Source: Blepharisma stoltei (lineage: Eukaryota > Ciliophora > Heterotrichea > Heterotrichida > Blepharismidae). From it: a stretch of 64,000 nt of DNA. The translations under genes were made by a program, and so were the position numbers. Location of the stretch: contig CAJZBQ010000024.1 of assembly GCA_914767885.1 (NCBI GenBank), positions 62,001 to 126,000 on the forward strand. The letters are read 5' to 3'. The notes beneath the pieces were generated by a model. It was not told the origin of the DNA. It saw only the letters and a list, made by a program, of their open reading frames with translations, and made no database searches. Shown here one piece after another: positions 11,743 through 22,359 of this stretch. How positions within the stretch are numbered: the stretch's first letter is position 1; each line of letters begins with the position of its first letter.

Positions 11743-14700
11743 TTAATTACTTTGAAGCAAAGTTTGTATGTGAATCAAGTTTGGTAAAGGCCTTCCGATA
11801 TAATGAGTTTCCATGTATGAAATAAGCTGCCTAAATGCTTTCATAATTTGTAGTGTTGCAGAATTGAGGACTTCTTTGTAGTTTTTCTCATCCAATACAC
11901 TTCGCAGTGCATTATTGAAACTTGGGTAAATTCCCATAATCCTATTTGAGCTCTCCATAAGTGCAGCTTCTGCTTCTTCATATGGCAAAATAGGGCTATT
12001 TTTCTCTAAATTTTTCATATTCTCTATATAAATTTCTTGTAATTTTTTTTTGAATAATAAAAGCAACCCAATTTTTTCCCTCGAATAATGAAAATAATAA
12101 TTGGATTCGCTATTTCATGGAAGACTTTCACGACAAAACTCTTGCAGGCTTCTTTTAGCTCATTTTCCAAGATTTTCCTCACATCTAAATTGCTTTCCAT
12201 AAATTTCGGAGCCCCAGAATTTACAATTTCTGCTAAAACCCCTTCTTTTTGTAGAGAAACTTCTCCCATAATTAGTTTCCAAAACAGCCGCTTTGTGTCG
12301 CTGAAATCAAGCTCTTTAACTGTATAGCAGTTTATTTCTGACATGGCAAGGATTTCTTTCCTTAACAGCAGGATATGCTTTATAAGAAATGCGTGGCCGT
12401 CAATAAAATCATCTTGTGGCATTGATTTTTTCAGCGCTGACAAACACAGGCTAACAGCTTCTTGGGCAAGACCTTGAAAAATCTCGTTTTCCACCCCAAT
12501 CACCAATTTTGATAGTAAATTTGTAGTAATTTTATAGCCCAGGAGCTATTTTTGATCGCCCTAGGGAGAAGGTTCAGAAAACCCCCAAGTTTGTTTTCAA
12601 CTCAAGTTGATAAATTCCTCATGTAAAGCGTATTTTTCAACTCCCCTAGTTTGCCAGTTTGAGTGAAAGCCAAACTCGGGGAGTTTTTGAGCTTCTTCTA
12701 GCCCAGGGCGATCAAAAATCGCTCCTGGGCTATAAGAGCTGGGTGTTTTTCGTCATTAGACCTTAATGGGACTATGCTCTCATTTATATAAAGCTGCACT
12801 GAATATATTAATCTTTCTTGGATGTCTTGGTAAATTCTTACTAAAATGCTGACTCCCCCCCCCTTTAAATTGGAACAAAATATCGGTAAAAATTTCCACT
12901 TTTTTTGGTAAATTAACCCCCCTTTAAATTGGAACAAAATTTAATTTTATAATAAAAAAAATTATATATAATTTTTATCTAAAAAGTTTTGATATAAGTT
13001 AAATGTTTCTTCTTAACTAAAATTAAAAATTTATTTATATCTTGCTCGTTTTTAAAGAAAAAAGTATAAAGAACATCTTATTTAAATAAATTTATTATCC
13101 TTAATTGGTAAATTTTAAAAAAAAATTAATTTTTTTTTTTTAAAAAATTTCAAAAAAATTTTTGTTTTTTTGATAAAAATGATATTTTTTTATTTGGATA
13201 GTTTTGATATAAATTCAATAGGAATTCTTTATAAATTTTTCAAAATTTACTTATTTCTTGCTTTATTTTAAAGAATAGAGTATAAATAGCATCTTATTTA
13301 AACAAAATTAGCACTTTGATCGATAAATTTTCCAAAATTTTTTTTTTTTTAATTTGTTTTTATCAATAAAAATAATAATTTTTGTGTAAATAATTTTGAT
13401 ACCAATTAATAGTGGCGTATTAACTAATAATGAAAATTTAGTTGTATCTTGCTTTGTTTTAAAGGATAAAGAGTAAATAGCGTTTTATTAAACAAATTTA
13501 TTGATCTAATTCGATAAGTTTTTGAAATTTTTTTTTTTTAAATTTTTATATTTTTTTTTTAAAAAAAAAAATTAACCCCCCTTTAAATTGGAACAAAATT
13601 TTTAGTTCCAATTTAAAGGGGGGGGGAGTGAGATCTTCTTTAATAAAGTCCCTTTTCATCATTAAGGCAAGCTCACAAAGGATGTCTACGCTCTGCTCTT
13701 GGATCATTTTTTCTCGGCAGCTTTCGTAAAGTCCGACACATAAACTGTTCATTTGTTGCTTTATAGGTTTTAAGGACTCTTCTGATTTTTCAGCTGTGAA
13801 GTAGCTTATAAATAAGTCTTTTTCTTTTTTCCAAGCTGTTTTGATAATTTCACAGATAACTCTTATATGGTCGACAATTGATTGTGGGATATTTGTCAGC
13901 TCATTTTGCTTCTTTTTGATAGCTTTTTGTAAATATATTAAAAAAAGTAATTTTTTCAATAATATTTTTCGCCAGAGCTCTATTTTATATAAAAAAATAA
14001 TAATAAAAATAAATTAACCAGGCACAATTATCATAATAAAGAATGCCGACTTCTGATTCTAAAATAAGCTGTCTGGATATTTTCTATCAAAGACCCATAG
14101 ATATTTTCTGGGTCAATTTTTGACTTCAAATGCTGTATAATCGCTTCAATTTCTTCAAAATTCGGCACTTTCTTATAAAAATTGTCAGCTTGTGAATAAA
14201 ACAGATGAAGCTGCTCTGCGCACGAGTTTGCAAACTTATCAACCCAATGAACTTGCAGATCTTTATATAGCCTTAAATAGTCATCTCTTTCAAAGTAATG
14301 AGGATTTTCATTGAAAAAAGAAATCCCGTCCTCAATTTGAGCTAAAATTTCCAAGAATTTTTTCCTTGAAGTAACTGGGTCATTTGCCAATAATTCAATT
14401 TGATTTTCTAGTGATTCTAAATGTAAATAATAAAAATGTTTTGAATGCAGCTCAGAGTTTAGCTTGACTAAATATTCACGTTCTTTTAAGAGGTTTGAGC
14501 ATTCTGAATTTAATTTTTTGCTCTGAGCAAGCATTTTTTCTCTGACTATATTGAGTTGTTCAAGAATTGACAGCATATTTAAAGAAGCTTTGTATGAGTT
14601 TTCTGATTCTCCTTTGTATCTCTCGAGCTCTGCTAGGACTAATGCAGATCAAGCTGGTGGCTCTTCAGGTTTGACAGGCTCTGCTATTTCCGGGATATAT

Positions 14701-14771
14701 TCTTCTTTTTGGATTAATTGTCTTGCAGATTTGGTAAGAATTGCGTATTTTTCCCACTCTTCATAGCCCAT
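11743..14771 (-). CDS. COG3: COG3, conserved oligomeric Golgi complex subunit 3
   Basis: Golgi tethering-complex subunit for retrograde transport. It starts MGYEEWEKYA at 14771. The coiled N-terminal part reads SELHSKHFYYLHLESLENQI then PHYFERDDYLRLYKDLQ. The middle has SILVRIYQDIQERLIYSVQ, joined across the IES at 12853. The C-terminal part has EIFQGLAQEAVSLC and HAFLIKHILLLRKEI, typical of the Sec34/COG3 family. UGA encodes Trp at EPPAWSALV. A frame step at the A9 run near 12050 needs one more A; it is probably a homopolymer miscount, as no 15-nt intron fits. Three IESs interrupt the gene. It lies 150 bp upstream of VPS13 and 53 bp downstream of the PP2A scaffold gene, all on the same strand. 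Confidence 0.88.
12533..12732. mobile_element. TA-bounded IES with TAGCCCAGGAGC inverted ends (COG3)
   Basis: Terminal inverted repeat TAGCCCAGGAGCGAT (and its complement), TA flank. Inside lies an inner pair with CTCCCCGAGTTTGG and its partner. Removal joins HPAL to KITTNLLSKL in frame. A related nested palindrome lies between genes at about 59425-59630. Confidence 0.82.
12853..13631. mobile_element. MITE-like IES, TTTAAATTGG family, flank TGA (COG3)
   Basis: Nearly the same sequence as 2689-3482 over the whole length. Flank TGA at 12850-12852 and 13629-13631, with no TA. Removal joins ...FIKEDL to SILVRIYQD in frame. Confidence 0.9.
13983..14038. mobile_element. 56-bp TA-bounded IES in COG3
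   Basis: In-frame stops follow RIRSRHSLLW on the coding strand. Removal between TA at 13981-13982 and 14037-14038 gives RHSLELWRKILLKK in frame. Confidence 0.65.
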
Positions 14772-14824
14772 GTTATAATTATAAGAAATATATGATTTTC
14801 TATTAAATTATTATTAGATTTCAA

Positions 14825-16663
14825 CTACCCAAAAGTCCTTAAAGTTTGGTCAGTAAAGAACCTTACATCTCTGTCTTCATCCTTATTCAGCATCCTCAAT
14901 GAAGTTTTAATTTGATCTCTTGTGCCTGCATCTTTTAGTATTGGGGAAATCTCTTTTATTAGTTTTGCCAAGTTAAATCTAATGTTCGGAACGGCATCTG
15001 AGCTTAGTCTTACTAAAACTGGGACTATAGTGGATATGATTTTTTCAGGCGAAATATTCCCAATAATTGCTTTTATTCTATATTAAATCAGTAGATATAG
15101 TGTATCCTCTTAATTTAATTTAAAAATAAAAAAATTGATCATGAGCTTAAGCTAAATTCATTATTTCTTATATAATGTAAAAATGGTCGACAGTCTTTTA
15201 ATATGGCTCTCACTGCTATGTCCTTCTAAAATTTCATCAAGCAGTTTTTCCTCCACCCAGCTCGTCCTAAACAAGTCTGCAATCTCTTTATACCCCTTAA
15301 TCGCAGCTTCCCTCACTGAATACACAGTATCGCCATATAATTTTTTCATGACCCCGCTCAAATGTGTCTCAAAAAATTCCTGCCCTAGCTGCTTACACAA
15401 TAATGGTATGCATTCCGCAATTTTTTTCCTTATTCTCCACTGTTTATCATCACTAAGCTCCTGTATCGCTGGCATTACGCTTTGTGCTAGACTTTCAGCT
15501 CCAATTACATTACTTAGCCCTTCTAAATCATTAAATAAACAAATTCTAATCTCTGGGGAAGGGTCTCTTAATAGGTCTAAAAAGAGTGACATTATATATT
15601 GATTTGTGTTTTGTTTCCCTATAATTGAAGAAAGTTTCGTCAAATTTGTAGCGAATGACGCTTTTACGTAGTCGACGTCTATAGCAAGTGGAGCTAAAAC
15701 AGGCAAAATATTATTAGAGATTTCGTCTACAGTCAAAAATTTTGAAAAATCCCAGAGCCTTTGACACGCGGAAGTCCTGACTTCACCTTCATTGTCTTGG
15801 AGAAATTTCACGAAGGAAGGCAAGAGAAGCCCCACTTTGTGCTCGGCAGGCAAAATATTGCAAAGTTCAGCGATTTTGTCACAGAGTAAATACCTGATTC
15901 TTCAGCTTTTGTCTTCTAGAAGCATTCTTAGCACTGGGATGTAGGTGGAATTTACCTTGGCAGGGGTCGCCCTGCAGCAAAATGATAGTAGGTCGTCAAC
16001 GGCGAGTATTCTGACAGTGTCATCTTTGTCGGTTGCTACAAGTCCTAAGAATTCATTTAAATTGTTTTCAAAGGAAGGGTGGACTAGGATAGGCAATAAT
16101 TTGAGCCCTTCTGCAGCTGATTTTCTGACAGATGGGTTGGGGTTTCCTAAAAGTTCTCTGTAGTTTGAAAGCATAATGTTCTGGGACTCAGGAGACATCC
16201 CTCGAATTGCTGCAGGGATTAATTGAGCGGCTCCACTTTTTGAGGAAATTCATTCAGCGTCACTCATTTTTCTGATAACTCCTATAATTAATCCTTCTAG
16301 TTTAGAAGTATCAATCTGCCCTAATATGATTTTGAAGCTTTTCAAAGCTGCAGATCTCACTGAAGAATCTTCGACTTGTGAAAGCTGCTCTAATAGCTCA
16401 AAAAGAATATGAGCAAAGTTTCTCCCACCTACATATTCCACCATTTCTGAGAGAATTTCAGCAAGTGGTAACAGGACCAGCTCTTCATCGTCAAGAAGCT
16501 CAGATAAATAAGGGATCAATTCATTTCGCGTTCTTTCGTAACCAAGAGCACTCGCAATAATAGGGAGATTTTTGACTGAGTTTATACGTCTTGAGATGTC
16601 GTCACTTTTTAGTTCATCTATTAGAAGGGCTATTGGGTATAAAGAATTTTGATCTTCAACCAT
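14825..16663 (-). CDS. PP2A scaffold (A/PR65) subunit, HEAT repeats
   Basis: Scaffold that holds the catalytic and regulatory subunits of protein phosphatase 2A. It begins MVEDQNSLYPIALLIDELKS, the classic PR65 start, and carries about fifteen HEAT repeats. Recognisable blocks are LGYERTRNELIPYLSELL, LLEDKSW-RIRYL (Trp is UGA), VRTSACQRL, KQWRIRKKIAECIPLL and, near the end, VPNIRFNLAKLIKEISPIL and DVRFFTDQTL. Length is close to the usual 590 residues. One 90-bp IES at 15081-15170 splits the penultimate repeats; removal gives FTLYRIKAIIG. Stop TAG is at 14827-14825. Confidence 0.93.
15081..15170. mobile_element. 90-bp TA-bounded IES in the PP2A-A gene
   Basis: Stops on both sides in the coding frame. 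TA at 15171-15172 joins TA at 15081-15082 to give TLYRIKAII, matching the PR65 pattern. No long inverted repeat is seen. Confidence 0.82.
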
Positions 16664-16758
16664 TATGAAATCTTATAAATGGATTAGTTCTTAAATATTG
16701 AAGTTTTTTTTGATGAATTTAGCGGATAATGCTAATATTAGTGATTTAAGTAGCATTT

Positions 16759-17887
16759 TTATTTAAAAGCTTTCCCAATGACTTCTTTGATACTTTGATA
16801 GCCTTCTGTCTTTAAAGCATTTTCAAGCTCTTGTGTGATTTTTCCTACAATTTGGGTGCCTTCCAAGTTCACAGCTGAATAAATTTGGACCAGAGAAGCT
16901 CCTGCTTTTAAGCGTTTTAAAGCTTCTTGGCCATTCATAATCCCACCGCTGCTTATCAATGCAATGTCTCCTTTTGTGTATTGATAAAATTCTTTCAATT
17001 TATTTATAGCTTGTTCTGCTAAATCTTCTAATTAATTTTAAATATATTTCATATAAAACTATTAAAAAAAAATTATTTTTATTACAAAAGAGTAAGATTT
17101 CTCCTCCTTCCCCTTTTTCATTAGTCCCTGACAAAATAATTCCATCAATCCCTTCTTCTTTGCAAACATTCACAAAATTTTTCGCTTCAAAACCTTCATT
17201 ATCAATTTTCACAAAAATCGGAGGAATCAAACTTCTTGATCTATAAGGGATTTCTACATCTAGCCCAGTCTTTGCAGCCACTTGCAGCCCAATCAGCATA
17301 TCCCTCTCCCTAACCGCTCTTCTAAATAAATCCCTATACTTAGATTCTTTCCTATATAACTGTAACTTGTTTACTCTATTTGCTGCTAAATTCAGCGTAA
17401 AATAGTCCACAAATGGATAAATTTCGTCAATGCAATATATAAATTCATCGTCACATATAGAAGGAAGCGCTGTAATTGTTTCGTTTGACGGCATAATATT
17501 AGCTCCTCTTGGTCCTTTTGCATTTTGCCTCAGTTTTTGGACAATCCATAGGATTCCTCGTTTTTCATCAACATTTTCCTGTATGCATTTTTTGTTTTGA
17601 TAGTCAATTTTTTCTGTTTTTTGGCCTTGTTTTCGTTCAGTTGAGGCTGTAACAGAGCCAACTTCGACAAAGCCAAAACCACAGCGAAATAGAGGGTCGA
17701 GGAAGTCTCCATTTCTGTCAAGTCCTGCAGCTGCTCCTATAGGAGATGGGAAATTAATTCCGCAAACTTCAGTTTCTAAGTCTTTGCTTGGGGTGAAAGG
17801 GGTGCTTCAGTCTGCAAGTTTAAGGTTAAGATAATGGGCAGTGGAGCCTGGGAGAGTATCTCGAAATATTGAGTATAAAGCACCCAT
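16759..17887 (-). CDS. Dihydroorotate dehydrogenase-like (class 2 type) flavoprotein
   Basis: Resembles class 2 dihydroorotate dehydrogenase (pyrimidine synthesis, FMN enzyme). It starts at 17887. Visible family parts are CGINFPSPIGAAAGLDRNG, FGFVEVGSVT, IPPIFVKID, EEGIDGIILSGTNEKG and the FMN-phosphate region ISSGGIMNGQEAL with KAGASLVQIYSAV. Key places are altered. The NVSSPNT loop with the catalytic Ser reads NLAANR, and the PRPRIFR-type substrate stretch is not recognisable. It may be a divergent or inactive homologue. A 64-bp IES (17032-17095, flank TAA) is removed to join GEGGEIL to EDLAEQAINK. Confidence 0.75.
17032..17095. mobile_element. 64-bp IES in the DHODH-like gene (flank TAA)
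   Basis: TAA at 17029-17031 and 17093-17095. In-frame stops occur inside. Removal restores the GG-x-L-x-x-L stretch of the DHODH family in frame. Confidence 0.78.
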
Positions 17888-18508
17888 TTATAAATAAGCT
17901 TGAATTGTTTTATAGGCTATTTATTAAAAGAAATTGAGCTTCTTAAGGCTTGCAAATCTTATTATGTTCAATATTAGGCTAAGGATTACTGAAAAGCTCA
18001 GAGAAAATATTAAACTGTTATTTTTAGTTTTATAAGATTTGGCATTCATCTTTAAAAGATTATTGACTCAAAGTAATCGGTCAAGAAGCAATTTGCCTTT
18101 TTATTATATATTTAAATAGGCATTTTTGATTTTTGGATCTAGAAGTTAATAAAGATGAATCAAATATGATATTGCCAGAGCATTAATAAAAATTTAAAAG
18201 ACTAGCAATAAAATATAAAATTTTACTAAAGAATTCTTAAGTTTATCCGATATTTATTTTGCATTAAAAAAATCCTTCATATGCATGCAAATAAAGTAAT
18301 ATCAAGCTAAATCTATTATCTCTAACCTCTATAAGTTTATTAAATATCCTATATTTTAATCTTTTTTAATACTAAAATTTTTAATTTTAACTGGAATTGT
18401 CAGTAATGATAATAAAACTTTAAATAATATGATAATAATTTTTATTCCTAATAAAATCATAAAATCTGCTTGATCTGAGCACAATTTCATAATCACGTTA
18501 TAGTCAAT
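17888..18508. other. AT-rich intergenic stretch
   Basis: No coding pattern, repeat arm or RNA gene seen. It separates the divergent start of the DHODH-like gene from the tRNA gene. Confidence 0.5.
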
Positions 18509-18513
18509 AAAAA
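18509..18513 (-). terminator. Pol III T5 terminator of tRNA-Thr
   Basis: Five consecutive T on the coding strand just after the 3' end of the tRNA. Confidence 0.7.
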
Positions 18514-18515
18514 TA

Positions 18516-18918
18516 AGCCTCCATCCGGGTTTGAACCGGAGACCTTTTGCTTACTAACCCCCTCTTTTAAATTGGAAAAAAAAAAATCCTATTAAATTTA
18601 AAGGATAATTTTTTATTAAATTTTTTGAAAAAAATTCTTTTTAAAATTTTTTAAAAAATTAAAAAATAGATATTGAACCCAATATCTCTTTGAATTTAAA
18701 TTTATTTTTATAAAGAATTAATTAAATAAATTAATCGATTCAGTGTGAAAACTGTTAAATAATACTCTACTTGCATTTTTTTACATAAAAAATTTTCATA
18801 TTTGAAAAAATTGCTCAATTTAAATGGGTTAAAGCACCCAAAAATAGGAATTTTAACTATATTTTGTTAAAATTTAAGGGAAAGTAAGCAAATGCTCTGC
18901 CAACTGAGCTATAGAGGC
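18516..18918 (-). tRNA. tRNA-Thr (AGU) interrupted in its anticodon loop by an IES
   Basis: The two halves fold as one tRNA. The acceptor GCCTCTA pairs with TGGAGGC, and the D arm is GCTCAGTTGGCAGAGC. The anticodon stem TTTGC/GCAAA carries loop TTAGTAA, and the T arm is TCCGG TTCAAAC CCGGA. The loop is complete only after removing 18558-18887 between TAA repeats, giving anticodon AGT (Thr). As written in this DNA the two anticodon-stem strands are separated by 330 bp of AT-rich sequence, so the gene cannot be a normal intron-containing tRNA. A T5 terminator follows. Confidence 0.9.
18558..18887. mobile_element. IES inside the tRNA-Thr gene (flank TAA)
   Basis: TAA at 18555-18557 and 18885-18887. 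The left end reads CCCCCTCTTTTAAATTGG, related to the TTTAAATTGG family; the right arm is decayed. 330 bp. Confidence 0.88.
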
Positions 18919-19025
18919 AGCAATGTCTCTTTTCTCTTCTTCTATAAATACCCATCATACCAATATTTCAAATTATTTCATTCCTAACAAATTAATCAAA
19001 ATGACTTTATAATCCATTATTTCGA

Positions 19026-20091
19026 ATGAACCCATTAATTTCAGTCCAAGAATTCACAAACCAGCCTGCAGAGAACTTCAATATAGTCTTCTGCTCACCT
19101 CCTTCAAATAGCCAAAACTCATTTATTCCAAATTCTTATATACCGATTCACTCCATATTAATTGGCCTTTAGCTACATAAGACAATTTTTTATCTTAAAA
19201 TATTTAATCTATAAATATCTATTGAAATACCCTTTAATATATACTGCTCTAGGCTGATTTTAAGTTAATTTTTACTAGTCCGCCATTAGAATATATAAAA
19301 ATTATCTTACCTATTTCTTATTAAATAAGAATATTTATTACATATCAGACGACACAGAAGAATTTATCAAAGATGCACGCAGTATTGAATTTGACGAAGA
19401 AGAAAAAACCATCATTTGCTATGACGACGGCTCCTTTAACTATGCCAGTAAAGCATATTGAGGATTCAAAGCTACTGGTGTTGATGAAGTCAGAATTTTA
19501 ATCGGTGGCTTAAAAGTATGCCAAGAAATAGGTCTAGAGCTCGACGAAGGCGAGCCTCCTGAGATTACCAAATCAAACCACCCTTATTTGCCTTTCAATA
19601 ACTCAGTTGTCTTCACAAAAGAAGAATTCGCTAAGAAAAGCGTGTATTGCCAACAAATTCTGCGAGCTAATAGTCTGCCTTTTAATTTGCTTGACGCTAG
19701 AGGAAATTTAATACTGCAAACACAATTAGTCAAAAATTTCGAAAATCATGGAATCACGTTCAGCACTGGAAAATCGACCATTGTGCATGGGAAATCTGCC
19801 TGCTTGCTAGGGGTTTTATTGACATTTTTAGGCGAAAAATCAGTGAGTGTCGTTATTGATGATACTGAAGGCGTTTTGGCAGGAAATAAAGGACGGGCTT
19901 CAAAAAAGAGAGAATTGTCGTTCCATATAATGCCTGACGGGTCTGATGTCCCTGATAGTGGGGCTACTAGATCACCTAAAAAGCCTGATGAAACACATTA
20001 TATGCTGCCTGTTGAAGACGGAAATGAAACCAAAAAGCCTGAAGCTGGGAGGTCAAATACAATATGCTGCAGCGCATGTAGTATATTTTAA
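19026..20091 (+). CDS. Tandem rhodanese / mercaptopyruvate-sulfurtransferase-like protein, catalytic Cys replaced, CaaX end
   Basis: The first exon (19026-19157) starts MNPLISVQEF. After an IES it continues SDDTEEFIKDARSIEF, then IICYDDGSFNYASKAYW-GFKATGVDEVRILIGGL, the classic first rhodanese domain (Trp is UGA). The second domain follows, but the active-site loop CGSGxTA of the family reads VHGKSACLLG, so the catalytic Cys position appears to be His. The C-terminus ends CCSACSIF, a good CaaX box (CSIF) with extra Cys, suggesting prenyl and palmitoyl anchoring. A membrane-bound, probably inactive or altered sulfurtransferase homologue is inferred. It is convergent with the pseudokinase gene, 36 bp apart. 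Confidence 0.78.
19158..19344. mobile_element. 187-bp TA-bounded IES in the sulfurtransferase-like gene
   Basis: TA at 19156-19157 and 19343-19344. An in-frame TAG follows GLL in the unprocessed sequence. Removal gives IPIHSISDDTEEF in frame. Confidence 0.85.
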
Positions 20092-20127
20092 GATAAATAA
20101 TTGCAAAAATTATCAGAAAAATTCAAA

Positions 20128-21096
20128 TTAATTTATATTAAGAAACGCTTCTTTTAGCCACGGATGGCTGAGCGCGTCCTTTATACTCAGCCTTCCTTGT
20201 GGATCAACCACCAGCAGTTTCGCAATAAAATCAAATGCCTGAGCACTGATTTCTTCTCTTCTTTTTTTATATCTTCCGTCAATTATTTTCTTAGAAATTT
20301 CAGGCTGCCGATTTCCGTCAAATGGTAGCACCCTATGGAGCAAGTAGTAGGCGACCACTCCGACAGCCCAAGAATCATTTTTCGGTCCAAATTTTCCATC
20401 AAAACTTTCAGGAGAGGTAAAATGCTGCATACCATTATATTGAGAAATTTTCCTTTTATTGTGTGGTTTAGTGGTTTCAGCTCTCGTGAAATCGACTAAT
20501 TTTACTTGGTTTTCTGCCAATTTTATATTTTCCAAATTAATTTTCAATAGATATAATTCATTATCAAAATATGCCAAAATTCACATAAAAACAGTATAAT
20601 TTTCAAAATGCACATATTCTTTTTCATGCAAATAGTCTAAAGCTTGCAAAACCTGCTTAATCACTCTTGCCGCTTCATCTTCATTTAATTTTTGTCTATC
20701 TCTTATCACATCGAGTAGCCCAAAATCTTCACAATCTTCCATCACGATATGGAAAACATTTTCATCTTCAAAAACTTCATAAATTTTTGCAATATTCGGG
20801 TGATCAAGTGTGCTGAGCACGTTAATTTCATTTTTAAGCAAAGCCAAATTTTCTTCAGAATTTCGCTTATAAACGCTTCTTATGGAGACTTTTTGGCTTT
20901 GGTTTAGGTTGGACATTGCTTTTCTTATAATTCCCATTTCGGAAGGGATGGTCTGGCCAGTAAAGTTATAGAATTCTTCAAGTTTTGTGTCAGTGTTTGT
21001 GCGGATTCCAAGAACTGAGCCCACAAATTCATCAGGCTGAAACGTTTCAATCTCAATTGGACGTTCTGAGAGACAGGTAGATTTACAAATTCCCAT
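20128..21096 (-). CDS. Myristoylatable protein pseudokinase
   Basis: Starts MGICKSTCLSE, a good N-myristoylation site with nearby Cys. The kinase fold is clear: STLDHPNIAKIYEVFED, FHIVMEDCEDFGLLDVI, VIKQVLQALDYLHEKEYVH, SPESFDGKFGPKNDSWAVGV and VDPQGRLSIKDALSHPWLK. It resembles the CDPK/CaMK type, without EF hands. Catalytic residues are missing: the VAIK Lys lies in VSIRSV, no HRD motif is present, and DFG reads DFT. Between H and NLENI there are about 20 extra residues that include a UGA Trp. This may be a small unremoved IES or a true insert; several TA or TAT pairs in phase could be used. The pseudokinase call does not depend on it. Confidence 0.78.
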
Positions 21097-21247
21097 TAAT
21101 AAATATAGTTTATTGGGAATTTAAATAAAATATTAAATTCTTTTTATTTCTGGTGAAAATTGGGTAGCAAAATTTTGAATTTTTTAATTATTTTTTAGAA
21201 AATAAGTTTTTTTTTGTCTGTAATAACACATTTAATTATAAACAAAA

Positions 21248-22318
21248 CTAATGGGTCTCAGTTGCAGCTCTGTAAGCTGCTGGACTGATATTTTTAATAT
21301 CCTTTATCATAAGTCTGAAGTGGTTCCTATACTTAGAAGACATAGAAGGATCCTTCATTCTTAAATTTCTCTCAATAGACAAGGCGATTTCTTGTGCTTT
21401 TTCTATTGCAAAATTATTATTTTCTAGCACTTTAGCAATTTTACAGCAGACTCTTCTCCTCAAACTTTTATCAGCTATATAAGTTTCATCATTTTCTGTC
21501 CTAAACCTTTTTTCGCACCCTTCTACTGGTATTCCTATCTCCCTGATTTTTTTCCAATATTCCCTCAGCCTTAATGCCACCTCAGCAAGCTCTTTTAATA
21601 CTTCACAATCACTTTTCTGGCATGAATTCGCCAACAGTTTTACTATTTTTTTAATTGGGTTTTTTGCTAACAGTTTTGCATTTATGTCAAGTTCGATTAA
21701 TTCAGATAGACTTTTACAGATCTCAGTGACTTTTCCATCCTCATCACTAAGCCCTTCAGTGAATTCTGATAGCAGCTTTTCATGTCGAGCCAAAATATTG
21801 GTGGTTTTTTTTGATTTTGTGGAAATTTGGAGCTCACTGATCCTGTGAATTTTTTCCTCAAGCAGCGTCTTTAGCTGCTCAAGTTTAAAATTTGGCTCTG
21901 CTAGCTGGCTGTTTTCAGCTTCAGCCGCTTTAGTTTTGTGTTTTTTCTTTATTAGACTTTGGTTTATACTTGGGAGATTAGAAACGTTTAAAATTCCATC
22001 AGAAAGCTGTTTTGCAATTCCAATGCATTTTAATAGCCACTTATTCCCTGGGGCTCTGCCTTTTAGTTTGGAATGCTGAGGGTAAAGCATTTCAAAATCA
22101 CTTAAATATTTGCTTGACAACGACGCACTGATTATAAGTTACTGTGTATTTTCCCCAATGAAATTGACTGTGTATTGTATATCGTCAACTGGCCTTATTA
22201 AATTAGATTTTTCAGTTTTACTAATCTGTATAAAAATTACGACGCCTGGCCATCATGGGTAGCCTCGTATTTTTGCCCATACTACTTGGTCTTCTTCATA
22301 GGCTATGCCTTCAGTCAT
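21248..22318 (-). CDS. PWWP + TFIIS-N + TFIIS-central-domain protein, with a 15-nt intron
   Basis: Starts at 22318 with VVWAKIRGYPWWPGVV, a PWWP domain (chromatin/methyl-lysine reader) in which the first Trp of the signature is UGA. A 15-nt intron (22142-22128) follows. Next comes a TFIIS N-terminal (LW) domain, about 21600-21750, with LAKNPIKKIVKLLAN and ALRLREYWKKI. The last part is a TFIIS central domain: LRRRVCCKIAKVLENN, EKAQEIALSIERNL, YRNHFRLMIKDIKN. No zinc ribbon is seen, so it is unlikely to be TFIIS itself; a chromatin-linked elongation factor is inferred. It lies 41 bp downstream of the CPOX stop on the same strand. Confidence 0.8.
22128..22142 (-). other. 15-nt spliceosomal intron GTAACTTATAATCAG
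   Basis: GT...AG, exactly 15 nt. Without removal a TAA stop follows GENTQ. Removal gives GENTHASLSSKYLSDFE in frame, fitting a PWWP domain end. Confidence 0.85.
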
Positions 22319-22359
22319 TTTTCTTATTAATTTTTAGCCATACTTATTTATGTTTTTAC

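Noticed and set aside
12040-12066. A 32-nt intron in COG3
   Set aside because: Introns here are 15 nt; a one-base error in the A9 run explains the frame step more simply.
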